64,000 nucleotides of DNA, from positions 1 to 64,000 of the forward strand of contig QNYK01000063.1 of assembly GCA_003973385.1 (NCBI GenBank), written 5' to 3'. Position numbers and translations under genes: made by a program. Of this stretch, positions 43,950 to 53,237 are shown in pieces. The notes under the pieces are model-generated. The model saw only the letters and a program-made list of their open reading frames with translations, was not told the origin of the DNA and did no database searches. Position 1 is the stretch's first letter; the number at the start of each line of letters is the position of its first letter. This stretch comes from Bacillota bacterium. Its GTDB lineage: Bacteria; Planctomycetota; UBA8108; UBA1146.

Positions 43950-45583
43950 TCGTCTTGACACCAATTGCACGCACCCGAATCATCCACCGACGAAGTGATT
44001 CCAGGGACATTCTAGGGTCTCGATCCATCTGGATGCTGGTACTCGGGATTCTCATTCCAGTATTGCTGACCCCACTCGTCGAGGCGCAGGGGATATCTCC
44101 TGGCAGCAGGAGAGACAGGAGCGCTCGCCTCTCTCCCGCTGTCAAGCACGCCGCGCGCTCCATCACGAGCCGCGAGGCGATGGAGCATGTTCGCTGGCTC
44201 GCAGACGACCTCCGTGAAGGGCGATTGGCAGGCACCGTTGGATGCCGTGATTCCGCGGATTACATCGCGAGGAAGTTTGAAGAGATAGGTGTATTGCCGG
44301 CAGGTGATGATGGCACCTGGTTTCACAATTTCATCATCCCTGGACGCGATGGGCTTCGCGGGGAAGTTGAAAAGGGCAACAGAATCAAACTTCTTGTCTC
44401 CGAAAAGGCGACTCATGAGGTCGTGCTGAAGTTCCGAGAAGAGTTCTTACCTCATCCTCGTTGTCCGGACGCTGACATAACTTCGATTTGTGCATTCATG
44501 CTGGAGCCGATGCAGTTCATCGGTGACCTGGAGCGCGACCCGCTGACCGACCGGCTGGTGATGCTTCCAGTCGATGAGCCGATCTCGGAGGAGTTGCTGG
44601 AAGCGACTTGCAAGGATATCCAGGAGCGTGGGGGTAGTGGATTGCTGCTCATCGGCGAAGCTTGCCGGCCGGCAGCCTCCGAGGTTTGGCCCCCGAAAGA
44701 CGCCACGGAAATGTTGCCAATTCCGGTGATCCGGATCCACGGCGAAGGCATCGCGAAGATCTGGAAGATCTCTGGCAGGCCGCTTCGCTCATGGAAGCGA
44801 CAAGCATCGGATGAGGGCGCGATTATCATGGGGAAACCCCTCGTCTCGATGGAGATCCGCCGCGATGGCCGAGACCTTAGCCTCGGTCGCAACGTGGTGG
44901 GTCGACTGCTGGGTACAGATCCTGATCTGAAATACGAATCGATCGTCATCGGCGCTCATTACGACCACGTCGGTCGAGGAAGGTCTCCAGGACTATCTCT
45001 CGGTGGAGAGCCCGGAGAGATCCACAATGGAGCCGATGATAACGCATCAGGTGTTGCAGCACTGCTGGAACTGGCGGAGGCATATTCGCTCAATCGACTT
45101 CGCACCAAGCGGTCGATTCTGTTTGTCGCATTCGATGCGGAAGAACTGGGCATGCATGGCTCCAATGCGTTTGTTGCTGACAGCGGATTCAAGCCGGCTC
45201 AGATGGCCGCAATGGTCAACATGGATATGATCTCGCGAAATGCCAGGCGGGTGGTCAAGGTGGGACGCAGGGCTTCCGATGAAGATCTGGGAAAGATCAT
45301 CTACGAGATGGCCAAATTGCTGGAACTCCAGATCGACGAGACTGGAATGGATGCCGTCCTGAACCGTTCTGATCAAGCAGCATTTCTGCGAGCAGGTGTG
45401 CCATCGGTATTTTTCTTCGGTGGTTTTCATGAGGACTATCACACTCCCTTCGACGATGTTGAGGATCTTGTGCCTGGCAAACTGCAGAACATTGCTCGTC
45501 TCGCGTTTTTGACCTCCTGGGGGCTTTCACAACTCCCTCCGCGAGACGATGATGCAACTGAATCCGCGGGTAGCGACGACTGA
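43946..45583 (+). CDS. Exported M28 family zinc aminopeptidase-like protein
   Basis: The 545-residue product has an N-terminal hydrophobic signal ([21 protein letters not shown] near residue 30) and a C-terminal M28 domain with the two-zinc motifs [29 protein letters not shown] and the final [13 protein letters not shown]-like insert of about 200 residues lies between the N-terminal helix region ([18 protein letters not shown]) and the catalytic part. Such enzymes release N-terminal residues in the periplasm or outside. Its ATG overlaps the infA stop, an unusual partner for an exported peptidase. Confidence 0.92.
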   Translation: MIVLTPIARTRIIHRRSDSRDILGSRSIWMLVLGILIPVLLTPLVEAQGISPGSRRDRSARLSPAVKHAARSITSREAMEHVRWLADDLREGRLAGTVGCRDSADYIARKFEEIGVLPAGDDGTWFHNFIIPGRDGLRGEVEKGNRIKLLVSEKATHEVVLKFREEFLPHPRCPDADITSICAFMLEPMQFIGDLERDPLTDRLVMLPVDEPISEELLEATCKDIQERGGSGLLLIGEACRPAASEVWPPKDATEMLPIPVIRIHGEGIAKIWKISGRPLRSWKRQASDEGAIIMGKPLVSMEIRRDGRDLSLGRNVVGRLLGTDPDLKYESIVIGAHYDHVGRGRSPGLSLGGEPGEIHNGADDNASGVAALLELAEAYSLNRLRTKRSILFVAFDAEELGMHGSNAFVADSGFKPAQMAAMVNMDMISRNARRVVKVGRRASDEDLGKIIYEMAKLLELQIDETGMDAVLNRSDQAAFLRAGVPSVFFFGGFHEDYHTPFDDVEDLVPGKLQNIARLAFLTSWGLSQLPPRDDDATESAGSDD

Positions 45584-45658
45584 GGTCGCTCTCGGACCCG
45601 AGCCTCTGTTGCTCTGGTACTCTCTCGCGGTGAAGCAGACCTCGAGAAAGGAGATCGG

Positions 45659-46915
45659 ATGCGGTTTCCACACATTTTCATCCGTTTCACCGTGCCACTG
45701 TGCGCGCTTTTCATCGCCACCTCGGCGCCAGCGCAGGTCATCGAGGGCACTGCATCGGGAGTCGGTGACCGTGTATGGGAGATCCTGCTGCTGCATGACG
45801 ACGACTCGGATGGCATCATCACTCGTGCAGAATTTGATCGCGATTCTCGGGCCTTTTCGGGCTATGACCTGAACCAAGATGGTCGGCTGAACCGTGCAGA
45901 GATCGTGCGCTGGGCATCGTCGCGATCGCGAGCACGACCCGGCAGAGGAGCAGCCGGTTCCCCGCCAGCAGGCTCCCAGAGAGGTGGTGCAGCCCGCAAC
46001 CGTGGTCAAGGTCCCACTCGCATGATTTCAGCACTCGGCGACCTGGATGCAGATGGCATCGTTACCGAAGGCGAATGGAACCGGGCTCTCGATGGGATGT
46101 CCGCTGAGGGGGTGATTCCCGTCGACACTCTCCGTACTCTGCTCGCCGAGAAAGGGATGGGCCGAATGACCCCGTTCATCATCTCCCGGTGGGATCCCGA
46201 TGGTGCAGGGTTCATCGATCGATGGTCGCTGGGGGAGTTGTTCAGGCGAGTCGATGCTGACGGTGATGGACGCATCGAGGTGCCGCCCACCGAGGGCCTG
46301 GCGAGGCCTGCGAGCCCGCGTGATGGTGCCGATCGGTCGCGGGGCGAGGCCAGACTCTTCCGTGGCGGGGCTGCACCGGTCGTGGGAGATCGGGCGCCCG
46401 ACTTCACCCTATCTCGCTCAGATGATCCTCAAGTACAGGTTCAACTCTCCAGTTTCACCGGCAAGAAACCGGTAGCCCTCATCTTTGGCAGTTACACCTG
46501 ACCGCCCTTTCGAAGGTCAGCCGGTCGGCTTTCACAGATGTACGAACAGTACGGTGACGAGGTCGAGTTTTTCATCGTGTACATCCGCGAGGCACATGCC
46601 CTCGACAGCCCGGTTCCCAACCTGCAGGGGCCCTTGCTGGAGGATCCCATCTCCTTCATCGAACGTACCTCGACTGCGAGCCGTTGCACCGAGGACCTTC
46701 ATCTACCGATGCCAGCACTCGTCGATGGCATGGATGACCTGGTCAATCGGAGCTATCAGGGCCACCCTGACCGGCTATATCTGGTCGGCGTCGATGGTCG
46801 GATCAGTTATGCAGGGGCCAGGGGGCCGAGAGGCTTTGTGCCTGCCGATCTTGAAGCGGCCATCGAGGTCGAACTGAAGAGAAGTGATCGTCCTCGTCGC
46901 CGTGCCAGCCTCTGA
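45659..46915 (+). CDS. Exported EF-hand/deiodinase-like selenoprotein (in-frame TGA read as selenocysteine)
   Basis: Read through one in-frame TGA (46499-46501), the gene encodes 418 residues with selenocysteine at position 281. A signal peptide (FIRFTVPLCALFIATSAPAQ) is followed by about five EF-hand-like loops (DDDSDGIITRAEF, LNQDGRLNRAEI, LDADGIVTEGEW, DPDGAGFIDRWSL, DADGDGRIEV; residues 40-210), a linker, and from about residue 245 a thioredoxin-fold deiodinase-like domain: GDRAPDFTL, PVALIFGSYT-U-PPF, FFIVYIREAHALD. Vertebrate deiodinases read FGSxTUPPF and YIxEAH at the same places, so the TGA falls exactly on their catalytic selenocysteine. AAAGGAG precedes the ATG. Stops or frameshifts elsewhere are absent. 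A nonsense mutation cannot be ruled out by sequence alone. Thyroid hormone is not a likely substrate; a thiol-redox or dehalogenation role is inferred. Confidence 0.85.
46512..46533 (+). promoter_or_regulatory. Candidate bacterial SECIS hairpin after the deiodinase TGA
   Basis: Starting 10 bases after the TGA, GAA (46512-46514) can pair with TTC (46531-46533), then a 4-base bulge GGTC (46515-46518), then AGCC (46519-46522) with GGCT (46527-46530) around the loop GGTC (46523-46526). Bacterial SECIS elements lie just downstream of the UGA inside the coding region and carry G and U in a small apical loop with a bulge on the 5' side. The lower stem is short, so the fold is only a candidate. Confidence 0.5.
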
Positions 46916-46917
46916 TT

Positions 46918-48867
46918 TCAGTGATCCTCGCCGGCCGGATCCGTGGCTCCATCCCGGATGGCCTCGACGATATCGGCGTTGGCGAGGGTGGTCACATCCC
47001 CCAGTTTTCGTTTTTCCGAGATATCTTTCAGCAGCCTCCTCATGATCTTGCCCGAGCGTGTCTTGGGCAGATCGGGCGTGAAGACGATACTTGCAGGTTT
47101 GGCGATGGGACCGATCTTGTTGGCCACATGTTTTCTCAGTTCGACGATCAACTCGTCGTGCCCCACTTCTGAACCGCGCAGTACAACGAAGGCGGCGATC
47201 GCCTGCCCGGTTCTGTCATCTGCACGGCCGACCACTGCGGCCTCGGCAACCGAAGCATGATCCACCAGGGCGCTTTCCACCTCGGTAGTGGAGATGTTGT
47301 GGCCAGAGATCAGCATCACGTCATCGATTCGACCGAGAAGCCACAGGTAGCCGTCCTCATCGATCTTGCAGCCATCTCCAGGAAAGTAAGTGCCCTCGAA
47401 GCGACTCCAGTAAACTTCCTTGTAGCGCTCCGGGTCGCCATGGATTCCCCTCAGCATCGAAGGCCAGGGCGAGTCGATGACGAGAATTCCGCCGTGGCCC
47501 CGTTCGACCCTGTTGCCGTCATCGTCCACCACATGGGCATCGATTCCAGGATAAGGAGTTGTCGCAGAGCCAGGTTTGGTCGTCGTGATCCCAGGAAGCG
47601 GCGTGATCATGATCGAGCCGGTCTCGGTTTGCCACCAGGTGTCAACGATGGGGCATTGCTGCTGACCGATGTGTTCGTGGTACCACATCCACGCCTCAGG
47701 GTTGATCGGTTCTCCGACCGATCCGAGCAGCCTGAGACTTGTCAGATCACAGCCACCGGGGAGCGACTCTCCCCATTTCATGAAGGTACGAATCGCAGTC
47801 GGGGCCGTGTAGAGAATTGTCACCCCGTACTTCTCGATCAACTTCCACCATCGATCTTGCTGCGGGTGGTCCGGGGTTCCCTCATAGATCAGGCTGGTGG
47901 CGTTGTTGGCGAGTGGGCCGTAAACGATGTAGGAGTGCCCCGTGACCCAGCCACAGTCTGCGGTACACCAGTAGAGGTCATCGTCCTTGATATCGAAGAC
48001 ATTTCTGAAGGTGGAACTGACACCGGTCAGGTAGCCACCACAGGTATGTACAATTCCCTTCGGCTTGCCGGTGCTGCCTGATGTGTAGAGGATGAACAGC
48101 AGATCCTCGGCATCCATCTCCTCGGGTTCGCAGATGTCAGACATCTCCGGGACCACTTCGTGCCACCAATGATCGCGACCTTCTTGCCAATCGACCGGGT
48201 TCTCGCCGCGGCGCAGCACCAGCACATTTTTTACGGTCTGCTGACCGATGAGAGAATCGTCAACATTTTTCTTGAGGGGGAATACACTGCCTCGTCTCCA
48301 TGATCCATCCTGTGTGATGACAGCCTTACAAGCACAGTCATCGATTCGTTCACGCAAGCTGTCGGCGCTGAAACCACCGAAAACTACCGAGTGAGCAGCT
48401 CCGATTCTGGCGCATGCGAGCATCGCCACGACGATCTCCGGCACCATCCCCATGTAGATCGCTACGGTGTCTCCCTTGCCGACTTCCATCTTCTTGAGAG
48501 CATTGGCGGTGCGGCAAACCTCTGCCAGCAACTCGCCGTAGGTGATGGAGCGGGAGTCGCCCGGTTCGCCCTCCCAGTGAAATGCGATCCGATCCGGATT
48601 GGCTGCAACATGGCGATCGAGACAGGACTCGGTGACGTTGAGGGTGCCGCCCACGAACCAGCGATAAAAGGGTGCCTCGCTGTCATCGAGTACCTGGTCC
48701 CAGGGCTGCTTCCACTGCAGTTTCTTCGCCTCCTCGACCCAGAATGCCTGAGGATCAGCGGCGGCTTCCTGGTGGATCCGAGGTCGAGCATTTGCCCGAC
48801 TGGCCAGAGCCTCGGGTGGCGGGAATGAGCGTTCCTCCTGGAACAAGTTTTCGATCGTTTCAGACAT
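46918..48867 (-). CDS. acs: Acetyl-CoA synthetase (AMP-forming)
   Basis: Acs activates acetate to acetyl-CoA through acetyl-AMP. The 649-residue product has the adenylation motifs LLFILYTSGSTGKPKGIVHT, WQTETGS, the hinge region YLWLLGRIDDVMLISGHNISTTEVE and the C-terminal PKTRSGKIMRR whose Lys is the usual acetylation site. The N-terminal RWFVGGTLNVTESCLDRH is also typical. It ends two bases from the stop of the convergent deiodinase-like gene. It is divergent from the gene at 49060. Confidence 0.97.
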   Translation of the reverse strand: MSETIENLFQEERSFPPPEALASRANARPRIHQEAAADPQAFWVEEAKKLQWKQPWDQVLDDSEAPFYRWFVGGTLNVTESCLDRHVAANPDRIAFHWEGEPGDSRSITYGELLAEVCRTANALKKMEVGKGDTVAIYMGMVPEIVVAMLACARIGAAHSVVFGGFSADSLRERIDDCACKAVITQDGSWRRGSVFPLKKNVDDSLIGQQTVKNVLVLRRGENPVDWQEGRDHWWHEVVPEMSDICEPEEMDAEDLLFILYTSGSTGKPKGIVHTCGGYLTGVSSTFRNVFDIKDDDLYWCTADCGWVTGHSYIVYGPLANNATSLIYEGTPDHPQQDRWWKLIEKYGVTILYTAPTAIRTFMKWGESLPGGCDLTSLRLLGSVGEPINPEAWMWYHEHIGQQQCPIVDTWWQTETGSIMITPLPGITTTKPGSATTPYPGIDAHVVDDDGNRVERGHGGILVIDSPWPSMLRGIHGDPERYKEVYWSRFEGTYFPGDGCKIDEDGYLWLLGRIDDVMLISGHNISTTEVESALVDHASVAEAAVVGRADDRTGQAIAAFVVLRGSEVGHDELIVELRKHVANKIGPIAKPASIVFTPDLPKTRSGKIMRRLLKDISEKRKLGDVTTLANADIVEAIRDGATDPAGEDH

Positions 48868-48967
48868 TCAGGACTCCTAATTATCGAGAAATTCCGGCCC
48901 GGGAGAATTTGAGGATACCGGGCCTTCAATATCGGATCGAGGGGGTTAGTTTCCCCAAGTCTACTTA

Positions 48968-49001
48968 CTGTTAGAAACAGGCCTGTTCCTGTTAGAATCA
49001 G
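48968..49001. promoter_or_regulatory. CTGTT repeat cluster between acs and the 49060 gene
   Basis: CTGTTAGAA occurs at 48968-48976 and again at 48989-48997, exactly 21 bases apart (two helix turns), with the perfect palindrome AACAGGCCTGTT (48976-48987) between. CTGTT-AGA-AACAG at 48968-48980 is itself an inverted repeat. The second copy contains TAGAAT (48993-48998), a five of six match to a -10 box about 60 bases before the plus-strand gene. This looks like an operator array over a promoter. Confidence 0.5.
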
Positions 49002-49059
49002 ACTTGCCAGGATTCAAAGAGATCCTGAATGGTCTGGAATAACCGAGAGAGAGGCCCCG

Positions 49060-51519
49060 ATGGGTCGTGTCTTACGACGCGTTGCCCGTGCCATCATCCT
49101 CTTACAGATGGCAGCCGTTTGCTGGCTCAGTACCGGTCCGATGGTTTCGTCGGCTGCTGAGCCGCTGGCCTCTGCCGTGGTGCTGCCATCTCTGACCCCT
49201 GTCGGTGCCAAGGAGTTCATCCGTAAGGGAGTCCCACAAGGCATCTTTGCTCCGGATGGGGGGTGGACCGCCAAGGATGGGAAGTACACCGGGTCGGGCA
49301 AGAACTGCATCGCATACGCCGATCATTCTCTCGGCGATGGCAATTTTGACATCGAAGTCAAGCTGACCCTGCACAAGGTGGGAGCCAACTATGCTGGCAT
49401 CCAGTTTGGTGGCGGACGCCTCATACTCGGTGGGGATGGCGGCAAACTGATCTTCAGGGGATTGCCGAAGCCAGATCACCGGGTGGATCTCGGCCCCCTC
49501 TCGGACCGGGTCCAGAAGGACGAGATCATTCAGGTACGCATCCGGCGTCGAGGTACCAACTTGCTGATCTTCATCGATGGAAAACGGCTGCATATAATTA
49601 AGGGGATCGGTGGTCCCCTCGGAGAGATCGGAATCATCGCCGGGGATGGCCCTGTCGATGTCGATTCGTTTCGAGCCTCAGGAAATTTGCGCTCGAGCGG
49701 ACGGAAGCAACGTATCAACAGGGAATCCTTGAAGTCTCTGAGTCGCGATGAACGGATCACCCGGAGCATTGAAGGGGGCATCGACTTCATCCTGGATAAA
49801 GCTCTGGAGGATCCTGCTGGAGTCAGTCCTTCTCGCCCGGAAGCGATTCCTGGCGCTCGAGCGCTGGAAGCCTATGCCCTGATCGTGGCTGGAGTCGATG
49901 TCAACCATCCGGTTGTCCGATCTCACCTCGAGGCCTGTGCCAGTGCGTTGCCGAACCAGCGACGCATCTACGATGTGTCCTGCTGGAGCTTTGCTCTGGA
50001 TGCTGCCATCTCCCAGGCGGAACAAGACGCATTATTGATCGACCCGGATCTGGATGATCTCCAGTTGTTGCGGTTGGCCAGAGATCATAGAAACAACTTG
50101 AAAACTGCCAGCGATATCATTCTCTCCGGACAGAACTCCACAGGCGGTTGGCGATATCTGCACAGTTCAAGCGATGCAGACACTTCCGTGACCCAGTTTG
50201 CTTCGCTGGCGGTCGGTGTGTTCGCTCGCCGGGGTATCGAGATCTCCGACGAATGCTGGCAAGGAATGGTCAACTACTGTCTTTCGCGGCAGATGCCAAC
50301 CGGTGGAGAGGTGAAGCCGAAAATCGTACTGGAGCCTGAAAGAGAGATTCGAAAAAGAAGGGGCGATCCGCACGATGGGACAACGGTTGCCGAACCTGTC
50401 GATCTGGCTAGGCCGCTCACTGCACAGGAGATGCAGACCGCATGGAAGCGGGGATTTCACTACGCAGATCAAAATCCCAAATCTGGCAACTGGAACATGT
50501 CATGTGCAGGAGTCTCCTCCCTCCTTGTTGCCTTCAGATTTGGCAAGCAGACGCTCTCGACGGAACTGCGTCAACAGGTTCGGGATTCGCTTCGAGATGG
50601 TGTCGCCTGGATCGAGGCGGACTGGAAGCCTCACAAAAATTTCTACGGAATGTATAGCCTCGAGAAGGTCGGAGATCTGGGCGAGATTCACAGTTTTGGA
50701 GAGCACATCTGGTACCCGGAGATGAGTGACTACCTCCTCGATAGACAGCAAAATGAAGGCTCCTGGGGCAAGGGGAGTGGCTCCTACCACGGAGAGTCGG
50801 ATCGACTCAACACGGCGTTCGCTCTGCTGATCCTCAAGCGTGCCAGTGCAATGCTGACGCGCGGACCTCGCGATATTGTCATCTACACGGGCGGTGACAG
50901 TTCAGATCCAGAATCGGCAGATGAGTGGGTGCTGATCCCGCGGCTGGGCACATATGTACATCTACCGAGTCTGGTCCGAACCCTGCGACTACGGCCGCGA
51001 CCGCAGATGCTGAAGATCTTCGAGGAGATGGTCGAGGCTCTTCCGCGCTGGAAACGTCCAACGGTGGTTCCTTACCTCGCTCTGGTCAAGGAACGCGCCA
51101 TCAGCCGTGGTGTCAGAAAGATCATGGAACGATGCGAGGAACATATTCGTCCGACGGGATTCGAGGATTCCGACCACATGGCAGAGTGGTATCAGACCTG
51201 GCGACGCGCTCGAGAGATCGGTATCGAGCAACTGCCAGAAGCGGGTGATGAACTGATCGGAATCGCCAAGGCTGCTGCCGACGACCCGGTGCTACGCGAG
51301 ACTGCCATCCGGTCTGCGCTCCAGCTCGGGCTGCAGCAATCCGCGCTGCTGATGGTCGAGGACCTCGCGTCTCCACATCGAGACCTGAGGCTTCTCGGAT
51401 ACCAGGGGATCCGATCCCTCTTCGCCGACACGCCTCCAGAGTTCGATCCCGATGGTGATAAAAAGGCCAGGGAAGAGCAGATCGACAAGGTCCGCAGCTG
51501 GGTCAATTCTCGTCTGTAG
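49060..51519 (+). CDS. Large exported protein: sugar-hydrolase-like beta domain plus terpenoid-cyclase-like repeats
   Basis: The 819-residue product has a signal peptide (IILLQMAAVCWLSTGPMVSSAA). Residues 60-215 resemble the 3-keto-disaccharide hydrolase (DUF1080) beta sandwich: WTAKDGKYTGSGKNCIAYADHSLGDGNFDIEVKL-like strands and NLLIFIDGKRL. Residues 240-620 look like the alpha/alpha-toroid of prenyltransferase/squalene-cyclase repeats (GGWRYLHSSSDADTSVTQFASLAVG, NEGSWGKGSGSYHGESDRLNTAFALLIL). The last 170 residues are helical. Such multi-domain exported proteins are typical of planctomycetes and their roles are unknown. GAGAGAG lies ahead of the ATG. Confidence 0.75.
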   Translation: MGRVLRRVARAIILLQMAAVCWLSTGPMVSSAAEPLASAVVLPSLTPVGAKEFIRKGVPQGIFAPDGGWTAKDGKYTGSGKNCIAYADHSLGDGNFDIEVKLTLHKVGANYAGIQFGGGRLILGGDGGKLIFRGLPKPDHRVDLGPLSDRVQKDEIIQVRIRRRGTNLLIFIDGKRLHIIKGIGGPLGEIGIIAGDGPVDVDSFRASGNLRSSGRKQRINRESLKSLSRDERITRSIEGGIDFILDKALEDPAGVSPSRPEAIPGARALEAYALIVAGVDVNHPVVRSHLEACASALPNQRRIYDVSCWSFALDAAISQAEQDALLIDPDLDDLQLLRLARDHRNNLKTASDIILSGQNSTGGWRYLHSSSDADTSVTQFASLAVGVFARRGIEISDECWQGMVNYCLSRQMPTGGEVKPKIVLEPEREIRKRRGDPHDGTTVAEPVDLARPLTAQEMQTAWKRGFHYADQNPKSGNWNMSCAGVSSLLVAFRFGKQTLSTELRQQVRDSLRDGVAWIEADWKPHKNFYGMYSLEKVGDLGEIHSFGEHIWYPEMSDYLLDRQQNEGSWGKGSGSYHGESDRLNTAFALLILKRASAMLTRGPRDIVIYTGGDSSDPESADEWVLIPRLGTYVHLPSLVRTLRLRPRPQMLKIFEEMVEALPRWKRPTVVPYLALVKERAISRGVRKIMERCEEHIRPTGFEDSDHMAEWYQTWRRAREIGIEQLPEAGDELIGIAKAAADDPVLRETAIRSALQLGLQQSALLMVEDLASPHRDLRLLGYQGIRSLFADTPPEFDPDGDKKAREEQIDKVRSWVNSRL

Positions 51520-51577
51520 GTCCCTGCTGCGCTCGATGGATTCAGCACTCTCTCCAGATTTCCGGGTGTTCTGCTCC

Positions 51578-51620
51578 GTTGCGTCGGATCGCAACCGGGG
51601 CAATTTCTTGCGGTTGTTTT
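51578..51620 (+). terminator. Pair of mutually exclusive hairpins before ahcY, one terminator-like
   Basis: GTTGCG (51578-51583) can pair with CGCAAC (51590-51595), or CAACCG (51592-51597) can pair with CGGTTG (51611-51616) followed at once by TTTT (51617-51620). The two share bases and so exclude each other. The second form is a weak intrinsic terminator, either for the upstream gene or as an attenuator ahead of ahcY. Confidence 0.45.
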
Positions 51621-51640
51621 CAGAGTGACTCGATGAGGGG

Positions 51641-51709
51641 AATCGTGCCAGTTACCATCTGGTCCTGATCTGACCGATGCCCTTGATCTGAAGTGGGGCA
51701 GGCACGATT
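51641..51709 (+). ncRNA. Structured leader RNA candidate upstream of ahcY
   Basis: AATCGTGCC (51641-51649) and GGCACGATT (51701-51709) form a perfect 9-bp closing helix. Inside, CATC-T-GGTC (51656-51664) pairs with GACCGATG (51672-51679) apart from the bulged T, and CCCT (51680-51683) pairs with GGGG (51695-51698) through one G-T. Both hairpin loops carry TGATCTGA or part of it; GATC is self-complementary, so the loops could kiss. The RNA ends 29 bases before the ahcY ATG. It does not show the SAH riboswitch core I know. Ligand-sensing is inference from position. Confidence 0.5.
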
Positions 51710-51738
51710 GACCACCCGGGAAGCGGAAAGGGGCCACC

Positions 51739-53211
51739 ATGCCCACCCAGGAGACTCGCCAGGGAATCGAGTATCGCGTCAAGGATCTGAACCTCGCGAA
51801 CTTTGGTCGCCAGGAGATTCGGCTCGCCGAACAGGAGATGCCTGGCCTGATGAGCATCCGTGAGGAGTACCGAGGCAAGAGTCCTCTCGCCGGTGCCCGG
51901 ATCTCCGGATCGCTTCACATGACGATCCAGACCGCGGTTCTCATCGAGACACTTGCAGATCTCGGAGCAGATATACGGTGGGCTTCCTGCAACATCTTTT
52001 CGACCCAGGACCATGCCGCTGCTGCAGCGGTGGTCGGACCGGAAGGCACCATCGAGGAGCCAAAAGGCATCCCGGTGTTCGCATGGATGGGGGAGAGCCT
52101 CGCGGAATACTGGGAATGCACGGTTGCGGCGATGACATGGCCGGATGGTCCACCCAACATGATTCTCGATGACGGTGGCGATGCCACGATGCTGGTCCTG
52201 AAGGGGCACGAGTTCGAGCAGTCGGGCGCGGTACCTGAGTTCATGGCCGGGGACCCTGAAGAGTGGAAGTACGTGCTCGATCTGATGCTCGTCAGCCTCA
52301 GGGATACTCCGGGCAAATGGACCGCGATAGCGGAGAACATCCGGGGAGTGACCGAGGAAACCACTACCGGCGTGCACCGGCTCTACCAGCTGGAAGAATC
52401 AGGATCGTTGCTATTTCCGGCGATGAATGTCAACGACTCGGTCACCAAGAGCAAGTTTGACAACCTCTACGGCTGCCGTCACTCCGTGGTCGATGGACTC
52501 TGCCGAGCCACGGATGTGATGTTGAGCGGTAAGGTCTGTGTCGTGCTGGGATTCGGGGATGTCGGCAAGGGATGTGCTCAGGCGTTACGAGGTCAGGGTG
52601 CCAGGGTCGTTGTCACCGAGATAGACCCGATCTGTGCCCTGCAGGCAGCGATGGAAGGCTACCAGGTAGTACGCCTGGAGGACGTGGTTTCCGATGGAGA
52701 CATATTTGTCACCACCACCGGTAATCGTGACATCATCTGCGTCGAGGATATGAAAAAGATGAAGAACAACGCCATCGTTTCCAATATCGGTCACTTCGAC
52801 AACGAGATCGACATGGCAGGACTTGCTGCGGTGCAGGGGATCACCTGCGAAAATCTGAAAAATCCCGAGCAACACCAGAATCAAGTCGACCTGTGGAGAT
52901 TTCCACAGGGACATTCGATCATCGTGCTGGCAGAAGGCCGCCTGATGAACCTGGGTTGTGCCACAGGGCACCCATCCTTCGTGATGAGTGCGTCGTTTAC
53001 CAATCAGGTGATGGCGCAGATCGAGTTGTTTCAGGATCCAGGGAAATACGCCAACAAGGTCCATGTTCTGCCGAAGACCCTCGATGAAAAAGTCGCCCGA
53101 TTGCATCTCGCCAAACTCGGGGTCCGACTGACCGAGCTGACGGATGTTCAGTCGAATTACCTGGGGATCGCCAAGCGGGGACCGTACAAACCGGACCATT
53201 ATCGCTACTGA
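51739..53211 (+). CDS. ahcY: Adenosylhomocysteinase (SAH hydrolase)
   Basis: AhcY splits S-adenosylhomocysteine to adenosine and homocysteine with bound NAD, clearing the product inhibitor of methyltransferases. The 490-residue product has [63 protein letters not shown], the NAD loop [22 protein letters not shown] and the C-terminal YxPDHYRY-type ending (YKPDHYRY). Length fits the form with the 40-residue insert. GGAAAGGGG precedes the ATG. A structured leader (51641-51709) may control it. Confidence 0.97.
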   Translation: MPTQETRQGIEYRVKDLNLANFGRQEIRLAEQEMPGLMSIREEYRGKSPLAGARISGSLHMTIQTAVLIETLADLGADIRWASCNIFSTQDHAAAAAVVGPEGTIEEPKGIPVFAWMGESLAEYWECTVAAMTWPDGPPNMILDDGGDATMLVLKGHEFEQSGAVPEFMAGDPEEWKYVLDLMLVSLRDTPGKWTAIAENIRGVTEETTTGVHRLYQLEESGSLLFPAMNVNDSVTKSKFDNLYGCRHSVVDGLCRATDVMLSGKVCVVLGFGDVGKGCAQALRGQGARVVVTEIDPICALQAAMEGYQVVRLEDVVSDGDIFVTTTGNRDIICVEDMKKMKNNAIVSNIGHFDNEIDMAGLAAVQGITCENLKNPEQHQNQVDLWRFPQGHSIIVLAEGRLMNLGCATGHPSFVMSASFTNQVMAQIELFQDPGKYANKVHVLPKTLDEKVARLHLAKLGVRLTELTDVQSNYLGIAKRGPYKPDHYRY

Positions 53212-53237
53212 TAGTGTCCAGTGAGTCGTTCGTGCTT

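Noticed and set aside
46499-46915. Reading the deiodinase region as two genes or a frameshifted pseudogene
   Set aside because: Both halves are in the same frame, the downstream ATG at 46538 has no RBS and would start in mid-domain, and the TGA falls on the catalytic selenocysteine position. A simple nonsense mutation remains possible but less likely.
47257-48081. Plus-strand open frame of 274 codons inside acs
   Set aside because: Antisense to a clear acetyl-CoA synthetase; no domain or RBS.
51641-51738. Known SAH riboswitch upstream of ahcY
   Set aside because: I could not find the conserved GAGGAGCGCUGC-type core or its pseudoknot. The helices seen have a different layout.
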